From contig NZ_BSTD01000004.1 of assembly GCF_030269325.1 (NCBI RefSeq), forward strand, positions 856,925 through 920,924: DNA of 64,000 nucleotides. The letters run 5' to 3'. Every line of letters starts with the position of its first letter. The first letter of the stretch is position 1. Source of the stretch: Amycolatopsis sp. NBRC 101858 (GTDB lineage Bacteria > Actinomycetota > Actinomycetes > Mycobacteriales > Pseudonocardiaceae). Both the position numbers and the translations under genes were made by a program. The notes beneath the pieces were generated by a model, which was not told where the DNA came from, did not search any database, and was given only the letters and a program-made list of their open reading frames with translations. This document shows positions 8,219-17,035 of the stretch, piece after piece.

Positions 8219-8335
8219 CGGTGACGACTAAATCCGAAGTACAGCCACCCTAAATGACCATGAATTAGTCGAGGCGATTCGGCTGGACGACTGAATCGCT
8301 TGCGTCAGCGGGTCCGGGCATGCGATAACCGAGCC
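8219..8335. promoter_or_regulatory. Aminotransferase promoter region with two inverted elements
   Basis: The segment contains gactaaatccgaag (8226-8239), the reverse complement of the site before the Lrp gene. A perfect 7-base inverted repeat gcgattc/gaatcgc follows (8274-8280 and 8293-8299, 12-base spacer). Its AT content is clearly above that of the flanking genes. This fits an Lrp-regulated promoter for the aminotransferase. Confidence 0.6.
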
Positions 8336-9703
8336 ATGACCGACGCTTCGAGCCTCGCCCAGGCCGCCCGCAGCAACCTCTGGATGCACTTCACCCGCCA
8401 CTCCGCCTACGACGAGACCGACGTCCCGGTGATCGTGCGCGGCGAAGGCGCCTACATCTGGGACGCCCGCGGGAAGCGCTACCTCGACGGGCTCGCCGGC
8501 CTGTTCGCGGTCCAGGTCGGCCACGGGCGCGAGGAGCTGGCCGAAGCCGCCGCGCGGCAGACGAAGCAGCTCGCGTACTTCCCGCTGTGGGGCCACGCGC
8601 ACCCGACGGCCATCGAGCTGGCCTCGCGGCTGGCCGAGGCGTCGCCCGGCGACCTGAACCGCGTGTTCTTCACCGTGAGCGGCGGCGAGTCGGTCGAAAC
8701 GGCGTGGAAGCTCGCCAAGCAGTACTTCAAGCTCGTCGGGAAACCGACCAAGCACAAGGTGATCAGCCGCGCGCTGGCCTACCACGGGACGTCGCAGGGC
8801 GCGTTGTCGATCACCGGCATCCCCGGCGCGAAGGCCGACTTCGAGCCGCTGGTGCCGAGCACCCTGCGCGTGCCGAACACGAACTTCTACCGCGCGCCCG
8901 AGCACGCCGACGACTACGAGGCCTACGGGCGCTGGGCCGCCGACCAGATCGAGCAGGCCATCGAATTCGAAGGCGCGGACACCGTCGCCGCGGTGTTCCT
9001 CGAACCCGTGCAGAACACCGGGGGCTGTTTCGTGCCGCCGCCCGGCTACTTCGCGCGGGTGCGGGAAATCTGCGACAAGCACGATGTGCTTTTGGTGTCG
9101 GACGAGGTGATCTGCGCGTTCGGCCGCGTCGGGTACGACTTCGCCGCCAAGCGCTACGGCTACCAGCCCGACATCATCACCACGGCGAAGGGCCTGACGT
9201 CCGGGTACGCGCCGCTGGGCGCGGTGCTGGCTTCGGAACGCCTGATGGAACCGTTCACCCGCGGCGAGACGACGTTCATGCACGGCTCGACCTACGGCGG
9301 GCACCCGGTTTCGTGCGCGGTGGCGCTGGCGAACCTCGACCTGATCGCGCGGGAAGGGCTCTACGACCACGTGCTCTCCCGCGAGGACGCGTTCCGGTCC
9401 ACTTTGGACAAGCTGACCGACCTGCCGATCGTCGGCGACGTCCGGGGTGCCGGGTTCTTCTACGGGATCGAGCTGGTGAAGGACAAGGTGACGAAGGAGA
9501 CGTTCAGCGCCGCGGAATCCGAGCGGGTGCTGCGCGGGTTCCTGTCGGACGCGTTGTTCGACGCCGGGTTGTACTGCCGGGCCGACGACCGGGCCGAGCC
9601 GGTGGTGCAGCTGTCCCCGCCGCTGATCTGCGACCAGGCGCAGTTCGACGAGATGGAGCAGATCCTGCGGGAGACCCTGACCCAGGCTTGGAAACTGCTG
9701 TAG
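8336..9703 (+). CDS. Class III PLP-dependent aminotransferase
   Basis: The protein has 455 residues, full length for class III (omega) aminotransferases. It shows the PLP-site aspartate in LLVSDEVICAFGR and the Schiff-base lysine in TTAKGLTSGYAPLG. The phosphate-contact pattern around GGESVETAWKLAKQY and the substrate-side GHAHPTAIELA loop are also present. Relatives act on putrescine, beta-alanine or other omega-amines with pyruvate as acceptor. With the permease and Lrp regulator it probably forms an amine-utilisation unit, but no aldehyde dehydrogenase is next to it. The ATG at 8336 gives the usual N-terminus. Confidence 0.9.
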   Translation: MTDASSLAQAARSNLWMHFTRHSAYDETDVPVIVRGEGAYIWDARGKRYLDGLAGLFAVQVGHGREELAEAAARQTKQLAYFPLWGHAHPTAIELASRLAEASPGDLNRVFFTVSGGESVETAWKLAKQYFKLVGKPTKHKVISRALAYHGTSQGALSITGIPGAKADFEPLVPSTLRVPNTNFYRAPEHADDYEAYGRWAADQIEQAIEFEGADTVAAVFLEPVQNTGGCFVPPPGYFARVREICDKHDVLLVSDEVICAFGRVGYDFAAKRYGYQPDIITTAKGLTSGYAPLGAVLASERLMEPFTRGETTFMHGSTYGGHPVSCAVALANLDLIAREGLYDHVLSREDAFRSTLDKLTDLPIVGDVRGAGFFYGIELVKDKVTKETFSAAESERVLRGFLSDALFDAGLYCRADDRAEPVVQLSPPLICDQAQFDEMEQILRETLTQAWKLL

Positions 9704-9714
9704 GGGACGTGCCG

Positions 9715-9739
9715 AGGTCCGCCGGCTGCCGGCGGACCT
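9715..9739. terminator. Bidirectional hairpin terminator
   Basis: A perfect 11-base inverted repeat (aggtccgccgg / ccggcggacct) with a 3-base loop lies between the aminotransferase stop and the end of the convergent hydrolase gene. There is no T-run, as is common in high-GC actinomycetes. Confidence 0.7.
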
Positions 9740-10275
9740 CAGGGTGGCCAGGCGATCGCGTCGAGGAACTCCTCGATCGCGGTGAGCACGCGGCCGAGCA
9801 CGGCAACCGACTCGCCGACCGGGCCGGGGACCTGCATGCCGTGGTCGGCGTCGCCGACCTCCAGCACGTACGGCGACAGCCGACGAGCCTCGGCGCCGTC
9901 CCACATCGCATCGCCCGTGCCGCCCACCAGCAGGACGGGTGCGGTTGCCCGCTCCAAAGCGGCGACCACCCACGGCACGGTGAGAATCGGCGTCAGCCAC
10001 ACCGCCGGCAGGCTCCGCTCGGCGGCCAGCGTGGCAGCGTTCGTCCCGAGTGACTTCCCGATCAGCAGGGTGTTCCCGCCGAGGCGGTCGAGCAGGGGCC
10101 TGATCTCGTCGCACACCCAGCTTTCGCTCTGCGGCTCGAACAGGTGCGACGGCGGGTGTGACCACCAATGCCGGTGCACCGTCACGCCGCGTCGCTCCGC
10201 CACCACCCCGGCGTACATCAGCAGCCCGGCCGCCGGCCCGAACCCGCCACCGGGAATCACGACTGCGTCAGCCAT
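9739..10275 (-). CDS. Small alpha/beta-hydrolase fold protein
   Basis: The protein has 178 residues. It contains a nucleophile elbow GKSLGT (G-x-S-x-G) after strand NTLLIG, an early glycine-rich turn IPGGGFGPAAG, a candidate acid in LVGGTGDAMW and a terminal histidine in GDADHGMQVPG. Together these form a complete Ser-Asp-His set for a minimal alpha/beta hydrolase. No signal peptide is visible, so it is cytoplasmic. The ATG at 10275 gives a conventional N-terminus. The substrate is unknown. It is convergent with the aminotransferase and divergent from the P450 gene. Confidence 0.75.
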   Translation of the reverse strand: MADAVVIPGGGFGPAAGLLMYAGVVAERRGVTVHRHWWSHPPSHLFEPQSESWVCDEIRPLLDRLGGNTLLIGKSLGTNAATLAAERSLPAVWLTPILTVPWVVAALERATAPVLLVGGTGDAMWDGAEARRLSPYVLEVGDADHGMQVPGPVGESVAVLGRVLTAIEEFLDAIAWPP

Positions 10276-10451
10276 GCTCCCGACCCTAGCCATCCCCACC
10301 GCGAAAAATCGACGCGTTGGCCCGATGGGGCGGAAACCGCGCTCTCGTGCGGGTTTCTGGGTACCGTGGGACGCGGGGGACCGGGGGAGCGGCCGGTGAC
10401 CGGCCCGCCCGCGTCCGCGCCGACCGGCCGCGCACCCGGGAGGAGACCCCG

Positions 10452-11660
10452 ATGACCGCGACCACGGGCACCCCGCGCCTGCCGTTCGAGCGGCCGAACG
10501 TCCTGGAGATCGCCCCGCTCTTCGAGGTGCTGCGCCGGCAGGGCCCGGTCGTGCCGGTGACCACCCCGACCGGCGACCCGGCGTGGCTGGTCACCGGGTT
10601 CGAGGAGGTCCGCGCGGTGTTCACCGACCCGCGCTTCGGCCGCTCGCACCCGGCGCCGGAAACCGCGTCGGCGCTGTCGGAGGCGGCCATCCTCAGCCGG
10701 CCGCAGGGTGACCACGAAACCGAGCACGTGGAGCACGCGCGGATGCGGAAAATGCTCGTGCCGGCGTTCTCCGCCAACCGGATCCGGCGGCTCGCCGGCC
10801 ACGTCCAGGAGCTGGCCGACGGCTGCTTCGCCGCCATGGAGCGCGCCCGGAAAGCGGACGATCCGGTCGACCTGCACGAGCACCTGTCGTTCCCGCTCCC
10901 GGTGCTGGTGATCTGCGAGCTGCTCGGCGTCCCGTACGAAGACCGCGACACGTTCCGCGTGCTGTCCGAGCGGATGGGCCGGATGGACATCGGCTCCGGC
11001 GCCGATGCGGCCCTCGACGAGTTCGCGACGTACATGGGCCGGCTGGCGGAGGCCAAGCGGCGCTCGCCCGGTCAGGACGTCGTCTCGGACATGGTGCGCG
11101 CGCAGGCCGAGGACCCCGCGTTCACCGACGGCGACCTCGCCCGGCTGGCCGCCGGCCTGCTGTTCGCCGGCCACGAGACGACGTCCAACCGGATCGACCT
11201 CGGCGTGTTGTACCTGCTCACCGACCTCGCGCGGCGCGACGCGCTGGCCGCCGACCCCGAGGGCCGGACGCACGGCGTCGTCGAGGAGATCCTGCGGCTG
11301 TCGGCCCCGGGCGGGCTCGGGGTGCTGCGGTACGCGCACGACGACGTCTCGCTGGGCGGGGTGACCGTGGCCCGGGGCGACGCGGTCGTCCTGTCGCTGG
11401 CGGCGGCGAACCGGGACTCGTCGGTGTTCCCGGCCGCCGCGGAATTCGACCCCGCGCGCAAGCCCAACTCGCACGTGGCGTTCGCTTATGGCGGCTGGTT
11501 CTGCATCGGCGCGAGTCTCGCCCGCACGGAACTGCGCGTCGTGTTCGGCTCGCTGTTCCGCCGGTTCCCGGGACTGCGGCTCGCGGTCCCGGTCGGGGAG
11601 CTGGAGGTCCGGACGAACCGGGTCACCGGGGGAGTGGACCGCGTGCCGGTCCTCTGGTAG
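10452..11660 (+). CDS. Cytochrome P450 with atypical heme-binding loop
   Basis: The 402-residue bacterial class I P450 has an I-helix LLFAGHETTSN (A-G-x-E-T), a K-helix EEILR (E-x-x-R) and a heme loop ending in Cys351 (FAYGGWFCIG). The loop keeps F-x-x-G-x-x-x-C-x-G but has Trp349 where nearly all bacterial P450s have His or Arg to pair with a heme propionate. The start ATG follows GGAGGAG. No ferredoxin or ferredoxin reductase gene is nearby, so electron partners come from elsewhere. It is the first of three same-strand genes (gaps of 29 and 3 bases). The substrate is unknown. Confidence 0.9.
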   Translation: MTATTGTPRLPFERPNVLEIAPLFEVLRRQGPVVPVTTPTGDPAWLVTGFEEVRAVFTDPRFGRSHPAPETASALSEAAILSRPQGDHETEHVEHARMRKMLVPAFSANRIRRLAGHVQELADGCFAAMERARKADDPVDLHEHLSFPLPVLVICELLGVPYEDRDTFRVLSERMGRMDIGSGADAALDEFATYMGRLAEAKRRSPGQDVVSDMVRAQAEDPAFTDGDLARLAAGLLFAGHETTSNRIDLGVLYLLTDLARRDALAADPEGRTHGVVEEILRLSAPGGLGVLRYAHDDVSLGGVTVARGDAVVLSLAAANRDSSVFPAAAEFDPARKPNSHVAFAYGGWFCIGASLARTELRVVFGSLFRRFPGLRLAVPVGELEVRTNRVTGGVDRVPVLW

Positions 11661-11689
11661 ACCTGCGGCGGCCACGACAGGAGGAAAAC

Positions 11690-12079
11690 GTGACCCTGTG
11701 GGACAAACTCGGGATGGACGACAAGCTCATCAAGGTGCTGGGCGAGATCCCGCCGGGGCCGGACGCGTCCGAGTTCGGTCCGGCCTACGTCACGATCCAC
11801 CAGCTGGCCGTCGAGCTGGACCAGCGGTTTCCCGAGGTCCGCAGGCAGCTGGACGTCCCCCTCGGCGGCGGCGCGAACCGGCACACGGGCCTGGTGGAAC
11901 TGCTGGGCAAGGAACTGGTCGAGAAGATCAAGCGCTACGGCGACGTGTACCCGATCGAAGCGGCGCAGCTGTCTTCGGTGCGGTTCCGTGAGCTGCGGCT
12001 GCGCGGCCCGGGCGGGCGTGACCTGGTGGGCGCGTCGCGGACCGACCTGCCGCTGATCCGCCTGCGGCCCAAGGACTGA
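11690..12079 (+). CDS. Conserved hypothetical protein downstream of P450
   Basis: The 129-residue soluble protein starts at a GTG behind a strong AGGAGGAAAA site. It opens with a helical MTLWDKLGMDDKL segment. The following YVTIHQLAVELDQRFPEVR, a glycine-rich loop and a C-terminal beta part (SVRFRELRLRG, LPLIRLRP) suggest a small alpha/beta fold. I have no family name for it. The tight spacing to the P450 and the response regulator suggests one transcription unit. Confidence 0.65.
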   Translation: MTLWDKLGMDDKLIKVLGEIPPGPDASEFGPAYVTIHQLAVELDQRFPEVRRQLDVPLGGGANRHTGLVELLGKELVEKIKRYGDVYPIEAAQLSSVRFRELRLRGPGGRDLVGASRTDLPLIRLRPKD

Positions 12080-12082
12080 CCG

Positions 12083-12724
12083 GTGCTGCCACCGCCGCCG
12101 GTCCGGGTCCTGGTGGCCGAACGCGACCCGGCGGTACGGACCCGCTTGGGCGAGGTGCTGGCCGAGACCGACGGCATCGAGGTGATCGGCTCGGCATCCG
12201 ACGCTTCGGCGGCCCGGGCGGCTCTCCGCCGTCACCTGCCGGACGTGGTGCTGCTGGACCTGCGGCTGGGCCCGTTGGGGCCGGTGTTCCGCCGCCCGGC
12301 GGTGCTGGCCCTGGTGACGTTCGACTCCGACGCGGGAATCCTGCGCGCCCTGCGCGACGGGGCATCGGGGTATTTGCTGAGGTCGGCTCGGCGCAACGAG
12401 CTGATCAAGGTGGTCCGCCTGGCAGCGGACGGCCACGTGGTGCTGTCCCCGGACGCATCCCGCCGGTTGGTGTCGGCGGCTACGCGGTTGTCAGGGCCGC
12501 GGGACGAGCGGCTGGCGGGGGTGGACCGGTTGTCCGCCCGGGAGCGCGAGGTGCTGATCGGGATCGGGTCCGCGCTGACGAACGCCGAGATCGCCGGCCG
12601 GCTGGGTGTGGCGGAGCCGGAGGTGCGGGATCTGGTGGCTCAGGTGGTGCGGAAGCTGGGGTGCGCGCACCGGACCGAGGCGGGGTTGCTGGCTTATGAG
12701 CGGGGGTTGTGCCGGCCGGGCTGA
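12083..12724 (+). CDS. Orphan NarL/LuxR-type response regulator
   Basis: The 213-residue protein has an N-terminal receiver domain and a C-terminal LuxR helix-turn-helix (LSAREREVLIGIGSALTNAEIAGRLGVAE, about 148-176). The phospho-acceptor Asp59 is present in VVLLDLRLG. The invariant receiver lysine is replaced by Arg100 (GYLLRSAR) and the receiver is shortened around beta-4. Phosphorylation signalling may therefore be altered or absent. No histidine kinase is adjacent. The GTG start lies 3 bases after the preceding stop, so it is probably co-transcribed with the P450. Confidence 0.85.
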   Translation: MLPPPPVRVLVAERDPAVRTRLGEVLAETDGIEVIGSASDASAARAALRRHLPDVVLLDLRLGPLGPVFRRPAVLALVTFDSDAGILRALRDGASGYLLRSARRNELIKVVRLAADGHVVLSPDASRRLVSAATRLSGPRDERLAGVDRLSAREREVLIGIGSALTNAEIAGRLGVAEPEVRDLVAQVVRKLGCAHRTEAGLLAYERGLCRPG

Positions 12725-12829
12725 GGGATGGGCGGGGATCTCGCGGGCGTGGGTGGCTCGCGGCGGTGGTTCGGCCGGATAGGGGTGGCCGTGACCCGCG
12801 CCGCCGGTGATCGGGCCCGTGCCCGGCCC

Positions 12830-12872
12830 GCGGGCTGCTCCGCTGGGTGGAGAACCCGGCGAAGCAGCCCGC
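12830..12872. terminator. Long GC-rich bidirectional terminator
   Basis: A perfect 10-base stem (gcgggctgct / agcagcccgc) continues inward with a second imperfect stem (cgctgggt / acccggcg). It lies between the response regulator and the end of the convergent protease gene, the right position to end both transcripts. Confidence 0.7.
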
Positions 12873-12882
12873 CGTCCGATCG

Positions 12883-14028
12883 TCAGAAGCCGGTCAGGCC
12901 GTGGGGGACCCCCACGCCCGTCGGGGCGTCGTAGCCCGCTGCCGCTACGCACAGGTAGTCGTCAGCGCACTTCTTGCCGCCGCCCACCGGGTCGTTGGTG
13001 CCCGTCGTGATGTCCGTGAACATGCCTGCCTTCGCGTACAGCGTCGATGGCTGGGTCACTCCCGCCTGCCCCGACCGGCCGATCAAGCCCGCGACGTACG
13101 GCGCCGATGCGCTGGTTCCGTTCGCCGGGAGCCAGCCGCCCGCGTCCGTGTAGTGGATCGCGATGTCCTCGGCCGCCGCCGCGATGTCCGCCACCGTTCG
13201 CTTTCCGCAGTTCGGGTCCTGCTGCCACGACGGCTTCGCGAGGTACGCCGAACAGCCGCTGCCGCCGTACTGCCACGCCGATTCCGCCCAGCCGCGGGCC
13301 GACGCCGGGTCGCGGGCCAGGGATGTCCCGCCGACCGCGATCGTCGTGGGCAGGACCGCCGGGTAGCTCGCCGCCGTGAAGCCCGCGTCGCCCGAAGACG
13401 CCACCACCGTCACGCCCGGATGCCGGTAGTGGCTCGCGAACGCCAGTGGCGCGCCGCTTTCCCTGGCACCGTAGCTGTTCGACACCACCTTCGCGCCCAG
13501 CCGGACCGCGGTGTCCTCCGTCTCCGCCAGGTCGGCGAACCCGGGCGTGTTCCCCTCGACGACCAGGAACCGGCACGACGGGCACGCCGCCGACACCATC
13601 GAGACGTCCAAAGTGGACTCCATTGCCCAGCCGAAGTCGGCTTCGGGCAGGGGCGCGGAAAGCCCTTGCTGGTTCACCTTGCGGAAGCAGCCGTTCGCCG
13701 TCGTGCACGGCGGCAGGCCGTACTGCGCCCGGTACGCCGCGAGGTCGGCCTCCAGGTTCGGGGCGTCGTAGGCGATCGAGATGCCGACGACGGTGTCCGG
13801 CCCGCCGCCCGACGGCAGCCCGTAGGCCGACGCCAGGTCGTCCGCACCCCAGCCGACCGGGCCGTCGGCCAACGCGTGGACCGGGGTGTACGTGGTCAGG
13901 CACCGCAGCAGACCCGGACCCGGGTCCGGGCACGCCGCCCGCGGTACCGGTGCGGCGGACGCAACCGGGGCGAAGACCCCGAAGGCGACCACCACGGCGC
14001 TCAGCACGCCGATGATTCTCCTGTGCAC
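12883..14028 (-). CDS. Secreted sedolisin-type serine protease (S53)
   Basis: The protein has 381 residues with a signal peptide (about 1-26). The sedolisin catalytic set is visible as Glu137-x3-Asp141 in MESTLD and Ser306 in NGTSASAP. The calcium-site region DITTGTN lies near the C-terminus. The catalytic domain starts within about 35 residues of the signal cleavage site, so the long Pro-kumamolisin propeptide is missing. The GTG start at 14028 follows GGAAGG. It lies 14 bases after the preceding large secreted protein gene on the same strand and is probably co-transcribed. It is predicted to degrade extracellular protein. Confidence 0.88.
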   Translation of the reverse strand: MHRRIIGVLSAVVVAFGVFAPVASAAPVPRAACPDPGPGLLRCLTTYTPVHALADGPVGWGADDLASAYGLPSGGGPDTVVGISIAYDAPNLEADLAAYRAQYGLPPCTTANGCFRKVNQQGLSAPLPEADFGWAMESTLDVSMVSAACPSCRFLVVEGNTPGFADLAETEDTAVRLGAKVVSNSYGARESGAPLAFASHYRHPGVTVVASSGDAGFTAASYPAVLPTTIAVGGTSLARDPASARGWAESAWQYGGSGCSAYLAKPSWQQDPNCGKRTVADIAAAAEDIAIHYTDAGGWLPANGTSASAPYVAGLIGRSGQAGVTQPSTLYAKAGMFTDITTGTNDPVGGGKKCADDYLCVAAAGYDAPTGVGVPHGLTGF

Positions 14029-14042
14029 AGTGGACCTTCCCC

Positions 14043-16184
14043 TCAGGACGCGTAGACGTGGTAGGCGGCGGTGATCGTCTCGGCGATGGTCGCCCCGGCC
14101 GCGTCGGAAGCCGTGACGCGCAAGGAGACGTCGATGCCGCGGAACGTGTCCGTGGTCGCGGCGAAACCCGCGTGGAAGACGCCGTCGCCGCGGGCCGTCA
14201 CCGTCGCGTCCTGCCAGGTCGTGCCGTCGGTCGAGTACTGCACCGTCGCGGCCGTCACCGGCGACGAGGCGCTCTGCTGCAGGTGCCCGACCGTGAGGTC
14301 GAGGCCCTGCGGACCGCTCGCGGTGGACCCGTCCGGCCGGAGCCCGCCGACGGCGTAGCCGAGCGACAGCAGCGGTTCGACCGCGCACGACCGGTCGGGC
14401 CCGTTGTCCCCGCGCGCGCAGTACAACGCCGTCGGCAGCGTCGCGCCCTCGACGTGCTGCGACTTCCAGGTCCACTCGGTGTGGCTCGCGGTGCTCTGGT
14501 GGTACATCGGCCCGGTGCGGCCCGCGTCGATCGTCAGCCCGAGGGTGGCCGGCCCGGCGGCGACCTCCTGGTCGAAGCCGACCGCGAAGCCACCCGACGG
14601 ACTGCCCTCCGCCAGGGTCGTGCCGTCCTGGGTGAAGCGGTAGGACCCGGTGATGGTGTCCCGCGACTCGCCGTAGTAGCCGAAGCCGGTGTGGCCGGGC
14701 TGGTTGTCGCTGAACGGCGTGATCGCGAACCGCACCAGGTCACCGGCGCGGGTCGCGCCCGGCTGCGTGAACGCCGCGGCGTCGCCCAGCGGCAGCAGCG
14801 CCACCGCACCCGCCGGGTGCAGCGGGAACTTGTTCCAATCCTCGGTCACCGAGGAACCGCCCTGGTAGCGGTGGAACGCCTCGTACTGCCCGCCGGCCCA
14901 GCCGGGGAACGGCCCGGGCAGCACGTACTTCGAGAACCCGCCGAACCACGCCAGATCCGGTGCCGCCGAGACGTACTCGGTCTGCTTGCGCGGCAGCTGG
15001 ATCGGGTGCGACACGCGGCCGCTGCTGTCCTCGAAGGAGAACATCCCGCTGCGCTGCCGCAGGCCGAGCGACGAGTACTCGCTGAAGTAGGTCGCGTCCA
15101 CCGCGGCGACGTCCTGCGCCGTGATCACGTACCGCTGCTGCGGAATCGTGCCGACGCTCGCTTTCTGCAGCACGTATTCGTACGGCACGCCCGGCCCCGG
15201 CGGCGACACGAGCCTGCTGTATGGGTACGTCTGCACCGCGCCGGTCCGGACCGGGACCGCCACCGGCGACACCGAGATCGGCACGCCGGGCCCGGCGTCG
15301 AAGTCGACGAGCAATGCGGGCCCGGTCTTGGCGGCCCGCCGGAAGAAGAACCCGGTGTCGTCGAGCAAGGCGGGCCGCGGCGTCACCCAGGTCACCTTGC
15401 TGGACGCGCGCGAAGCGTCCACGCGGACGGTCTTGTCCGCCTTCACCGCGAACTCCGGCTGCGCGCTGAACCGCACCTCGGTCGGGTTGCCGTCGGCGTC
15501 GGCCGTCCAGAACAGGCCGAGTGCGCTGTAGTTCCCGTCCGGCGCGCTGAACTTCGCGGTGCCACCCGAGAAGTAGTTGAGGTTCTCGTTCGGGTCGAGG
15601 AGGTTCCCGTCGTCGGTGTTGTAGAGGAACGCGACGCCGGTGTCGGCCGGCTTGCCCGCGATGTCGTTGGCGTCGACCGAAACCGTGCGCAGCACCGAGC
15701 GGGGCTGGACAGCCCGCCGCACCGGCGCCCCCGAGAGCGCGAACGTCTTTCCGCCGGCGAAGAGACCCCGACCCCCGAAGTGGCCCCTCGCGTTGTCTTC
15801 CTTGTACTGCTTCGCCAAGGCGGCGCCGAACGCCGCCGGGTCGACCGGGGCCGAAGCGCCGGCGAGCAGCGCCTTGACGTCGAACAGGCTCAGGTCCAGC
15901 CCGCGCCCCAGGTAGGGGAGCGCGGTGCCGGGGACCTCGTAGTCGCGGTCGCCGAGCCGCAGGTGCACCAGCGCCCGCGCCATGCCCTTCTCGGCGACCG
16001 GCCGGATGTCGAACAGGGAACGGCCGTCCGCGGTGGTCCGGACGGTGACCCGGTCACCGGTGGGCAGCGTGGCTGTCGCCGGCGCCGCCGCCGATACCGC
16101 CGCCACCGCGGACGGCGGGGCGAGCCCGGCCAACCCCGCCGAACCGGCGAGCAGAACCGCGAACACCGAAAGTCTTCTTCGCAC
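14043..16184 (-). CDS. Large secreted protein of unknown function
   Basis: The 713-residue protein has a signal peptide (ends near residue 29). The first ~100 residues (TLPTGDRVTVRT, YEVPGTALPYL, LDLSLFDVKALL) resemble the N-terminal region of large actinobacterial subtilisin-type secreted proteases. No Asp-His-Ser protease domain follows. The rest is predominantly beta, with aromatic-rich loops, and ends in Ig-like strands containing VQYSTDGTTWQDATV. The GTG at 16184 follows GGAGGTGCC. Pairing with the downstream sedolisin suggests a joint extracellular role, for example as substrate-binding or protease-stabilising partner. This is inference. Confidence 0.72.
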   Translation of the reverse strand: MRRRLSVFAVLLAGSAGLAGLAPPSAVAAVSAAAPATATLPTGDRVTVRTTADGRSLFDIRPVAEKGMARALVHLRLGDRDYEVPGTALPYLGRGLDLSLFDVKALLAGASAPVDPAAFGAALAKQYKEDNARGHFGGRGLFAGGKTFALSGAPVRRAVQPRSVLRTVSVDANDIAGKPADTGVAFLYNTDDGNLLDPNENLNYFSGGTAKFSAPDGNYSALGLFWTADADGNPTEVRFSAQPEFAVKADKTVRVDASRASSKVTWVTPRPALLDDTGFFFRRAAKTGPALLVDFDAGPGVPISVSPVAVPVRTGAVQTYPYSRLVSPPGPGVPYEYVLQKASVGTIPQQRYVITAQDVAAVDATYFSEYSSLGLRQRSGMFSFEDSSGRVSHPIQLPRKQTEYVSAAPDLAWFGGFSKYVLPGPFPGWAGGQYEAFHRYQGGSSVTEDWNKFPLHPAGAVALLPLGDAAAFTQPGATRAGDLVRFAITPFSDNQPGHTGFGYYGESRDTITGSYRFTQDGTTLAEGSPSGGFAVGFDQEVAAGPATLGLTIDAGRTGPMYHQSTASHTEWTWKSQHVEGATLPTALYCARGDNGPDRSCAVEPLLSLGYAVGGLRPDGSTASGPQGLDLTVGHLQQSASSPVTAATVQYSTDGTTWQDATVTARGDGVFHAGFAATTDTFRGIDVSLRVTASDAAGATIAETITAAYHVYAS

Positions 16185-16268
16185 TGGCACCTCCGTGTGG
16201 TGGTTGATCACCACTACCGACGAGCCAGACGCCCGGACCGTTGAGGCCGGTTCTCGATCTTCCCGAAG

Positions 16269-17012
16269 TTACCTCGATCGGGTCAACGACTGAGAGTCAG
16301 CGGGCACCGGCCGCGCGACGCCGAAACCGCCGTACGGACCGGCTTTCGCGCGCTTGCGGACCTCGTCGAAGTGCCGGTGCACGGCTTCGGCGGCGGCATC
16401 GGCGTCGCGCAGCAGGAGCGCGTCGACGATGGCCTGGTGCCGTTTCGCGGTGGCCGTCGGCGACGACGCCGGCCCGCCCAGTTCGCTTTCGGCGATCCGG
16501 TAGACGTCCCAGAACAGCCCGGTGAGCTCGCGCGCGAGGTCGAACCCGGCCTCGGCGCAGATGAGGTCGTGGAACTCGCGGTCGGCTTCCGCGGCGTCCG
16601 GGCCCTTGCGCTTCATCCGCGCGACGCAGGCCTGCAGCTCCTCGACCAGCCCGGGCCGGTGGTCGGTGGCGACCCGGCGGGTCAGCTCGGTCTCGAGCAT
16701 CTCCCGCACCTCCAGGAGGTCGCGCAGCCGCCCGACGTCGGTGGCGCCGCGGGCGCGGGTCCGGAAGAGCAGCCAGGTCTGCAGCGACTCCGACCCGGCG
16801 GAGCCGACGAACGTGCCGTAGCCGTGGCGGATCTCGACGATGCCGAGGGCCTGCAGGGCCTTGATCGCCTCGCGGATGGAGTTGCGGCTGACGCCGATGT
16901 CCTCCATCAGGCTCAGCTCGGTGGGCATGGGTGCGCCCGGCGGGAGCTCCCGCTCGACGATCAGGTCGATGATGCGCTTGGTGATCTCTTCGCTGCGCTG
17001 CGGACGGGCCAC
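16269..17012 (-). CDS. FadR-type GntR transcriptional repressor
   Basis: The 247-residue protein has an N-terminal winged helix (LSLMEDIGVSRNSIREAIKALQALGIVEI, then RHGYGTFV). An all-helical FCD ligand domain follows, with metal-binding-type residues in DREFHDLI and AKRHQAIVDAL. The GTG start follows GGAGGA. It is divergent from a transporter-aldolase-glycosidase-sialidase operon whose promoter carries a TAGGAC/GTCCTA palindrome just after the predicted transcription start. This placement suggests repression. E. coli NanR, which senses sialic acid, belongs to the same subfamily; that parallel is suggestive only. Confidence 0.9.
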   Translation of the reverse strand: MARPQRSEEITKRIIDLIVERELPPGAPMPTELSLMEDIGVSRNSIREAIKALQALGIVEIRHGYGTFVGSAGSESLQTWLLFRTRARGATDVGRLRDLLEVREMLETELTRRVATDHRPGLVEELQACVARMKRKGPDAAEADREFHDLICAEAGFDLARELTGLFWDVYRIAESELGGPASSPTATAKRHQAIVDALLLRDADAAAEAVHRHFDEVRKRAKAGPYGGFGVARPVPADSQSLTRSR

Positions 17013-17035
17013 TGCTGTCCTCCCCGGATGCGTCG

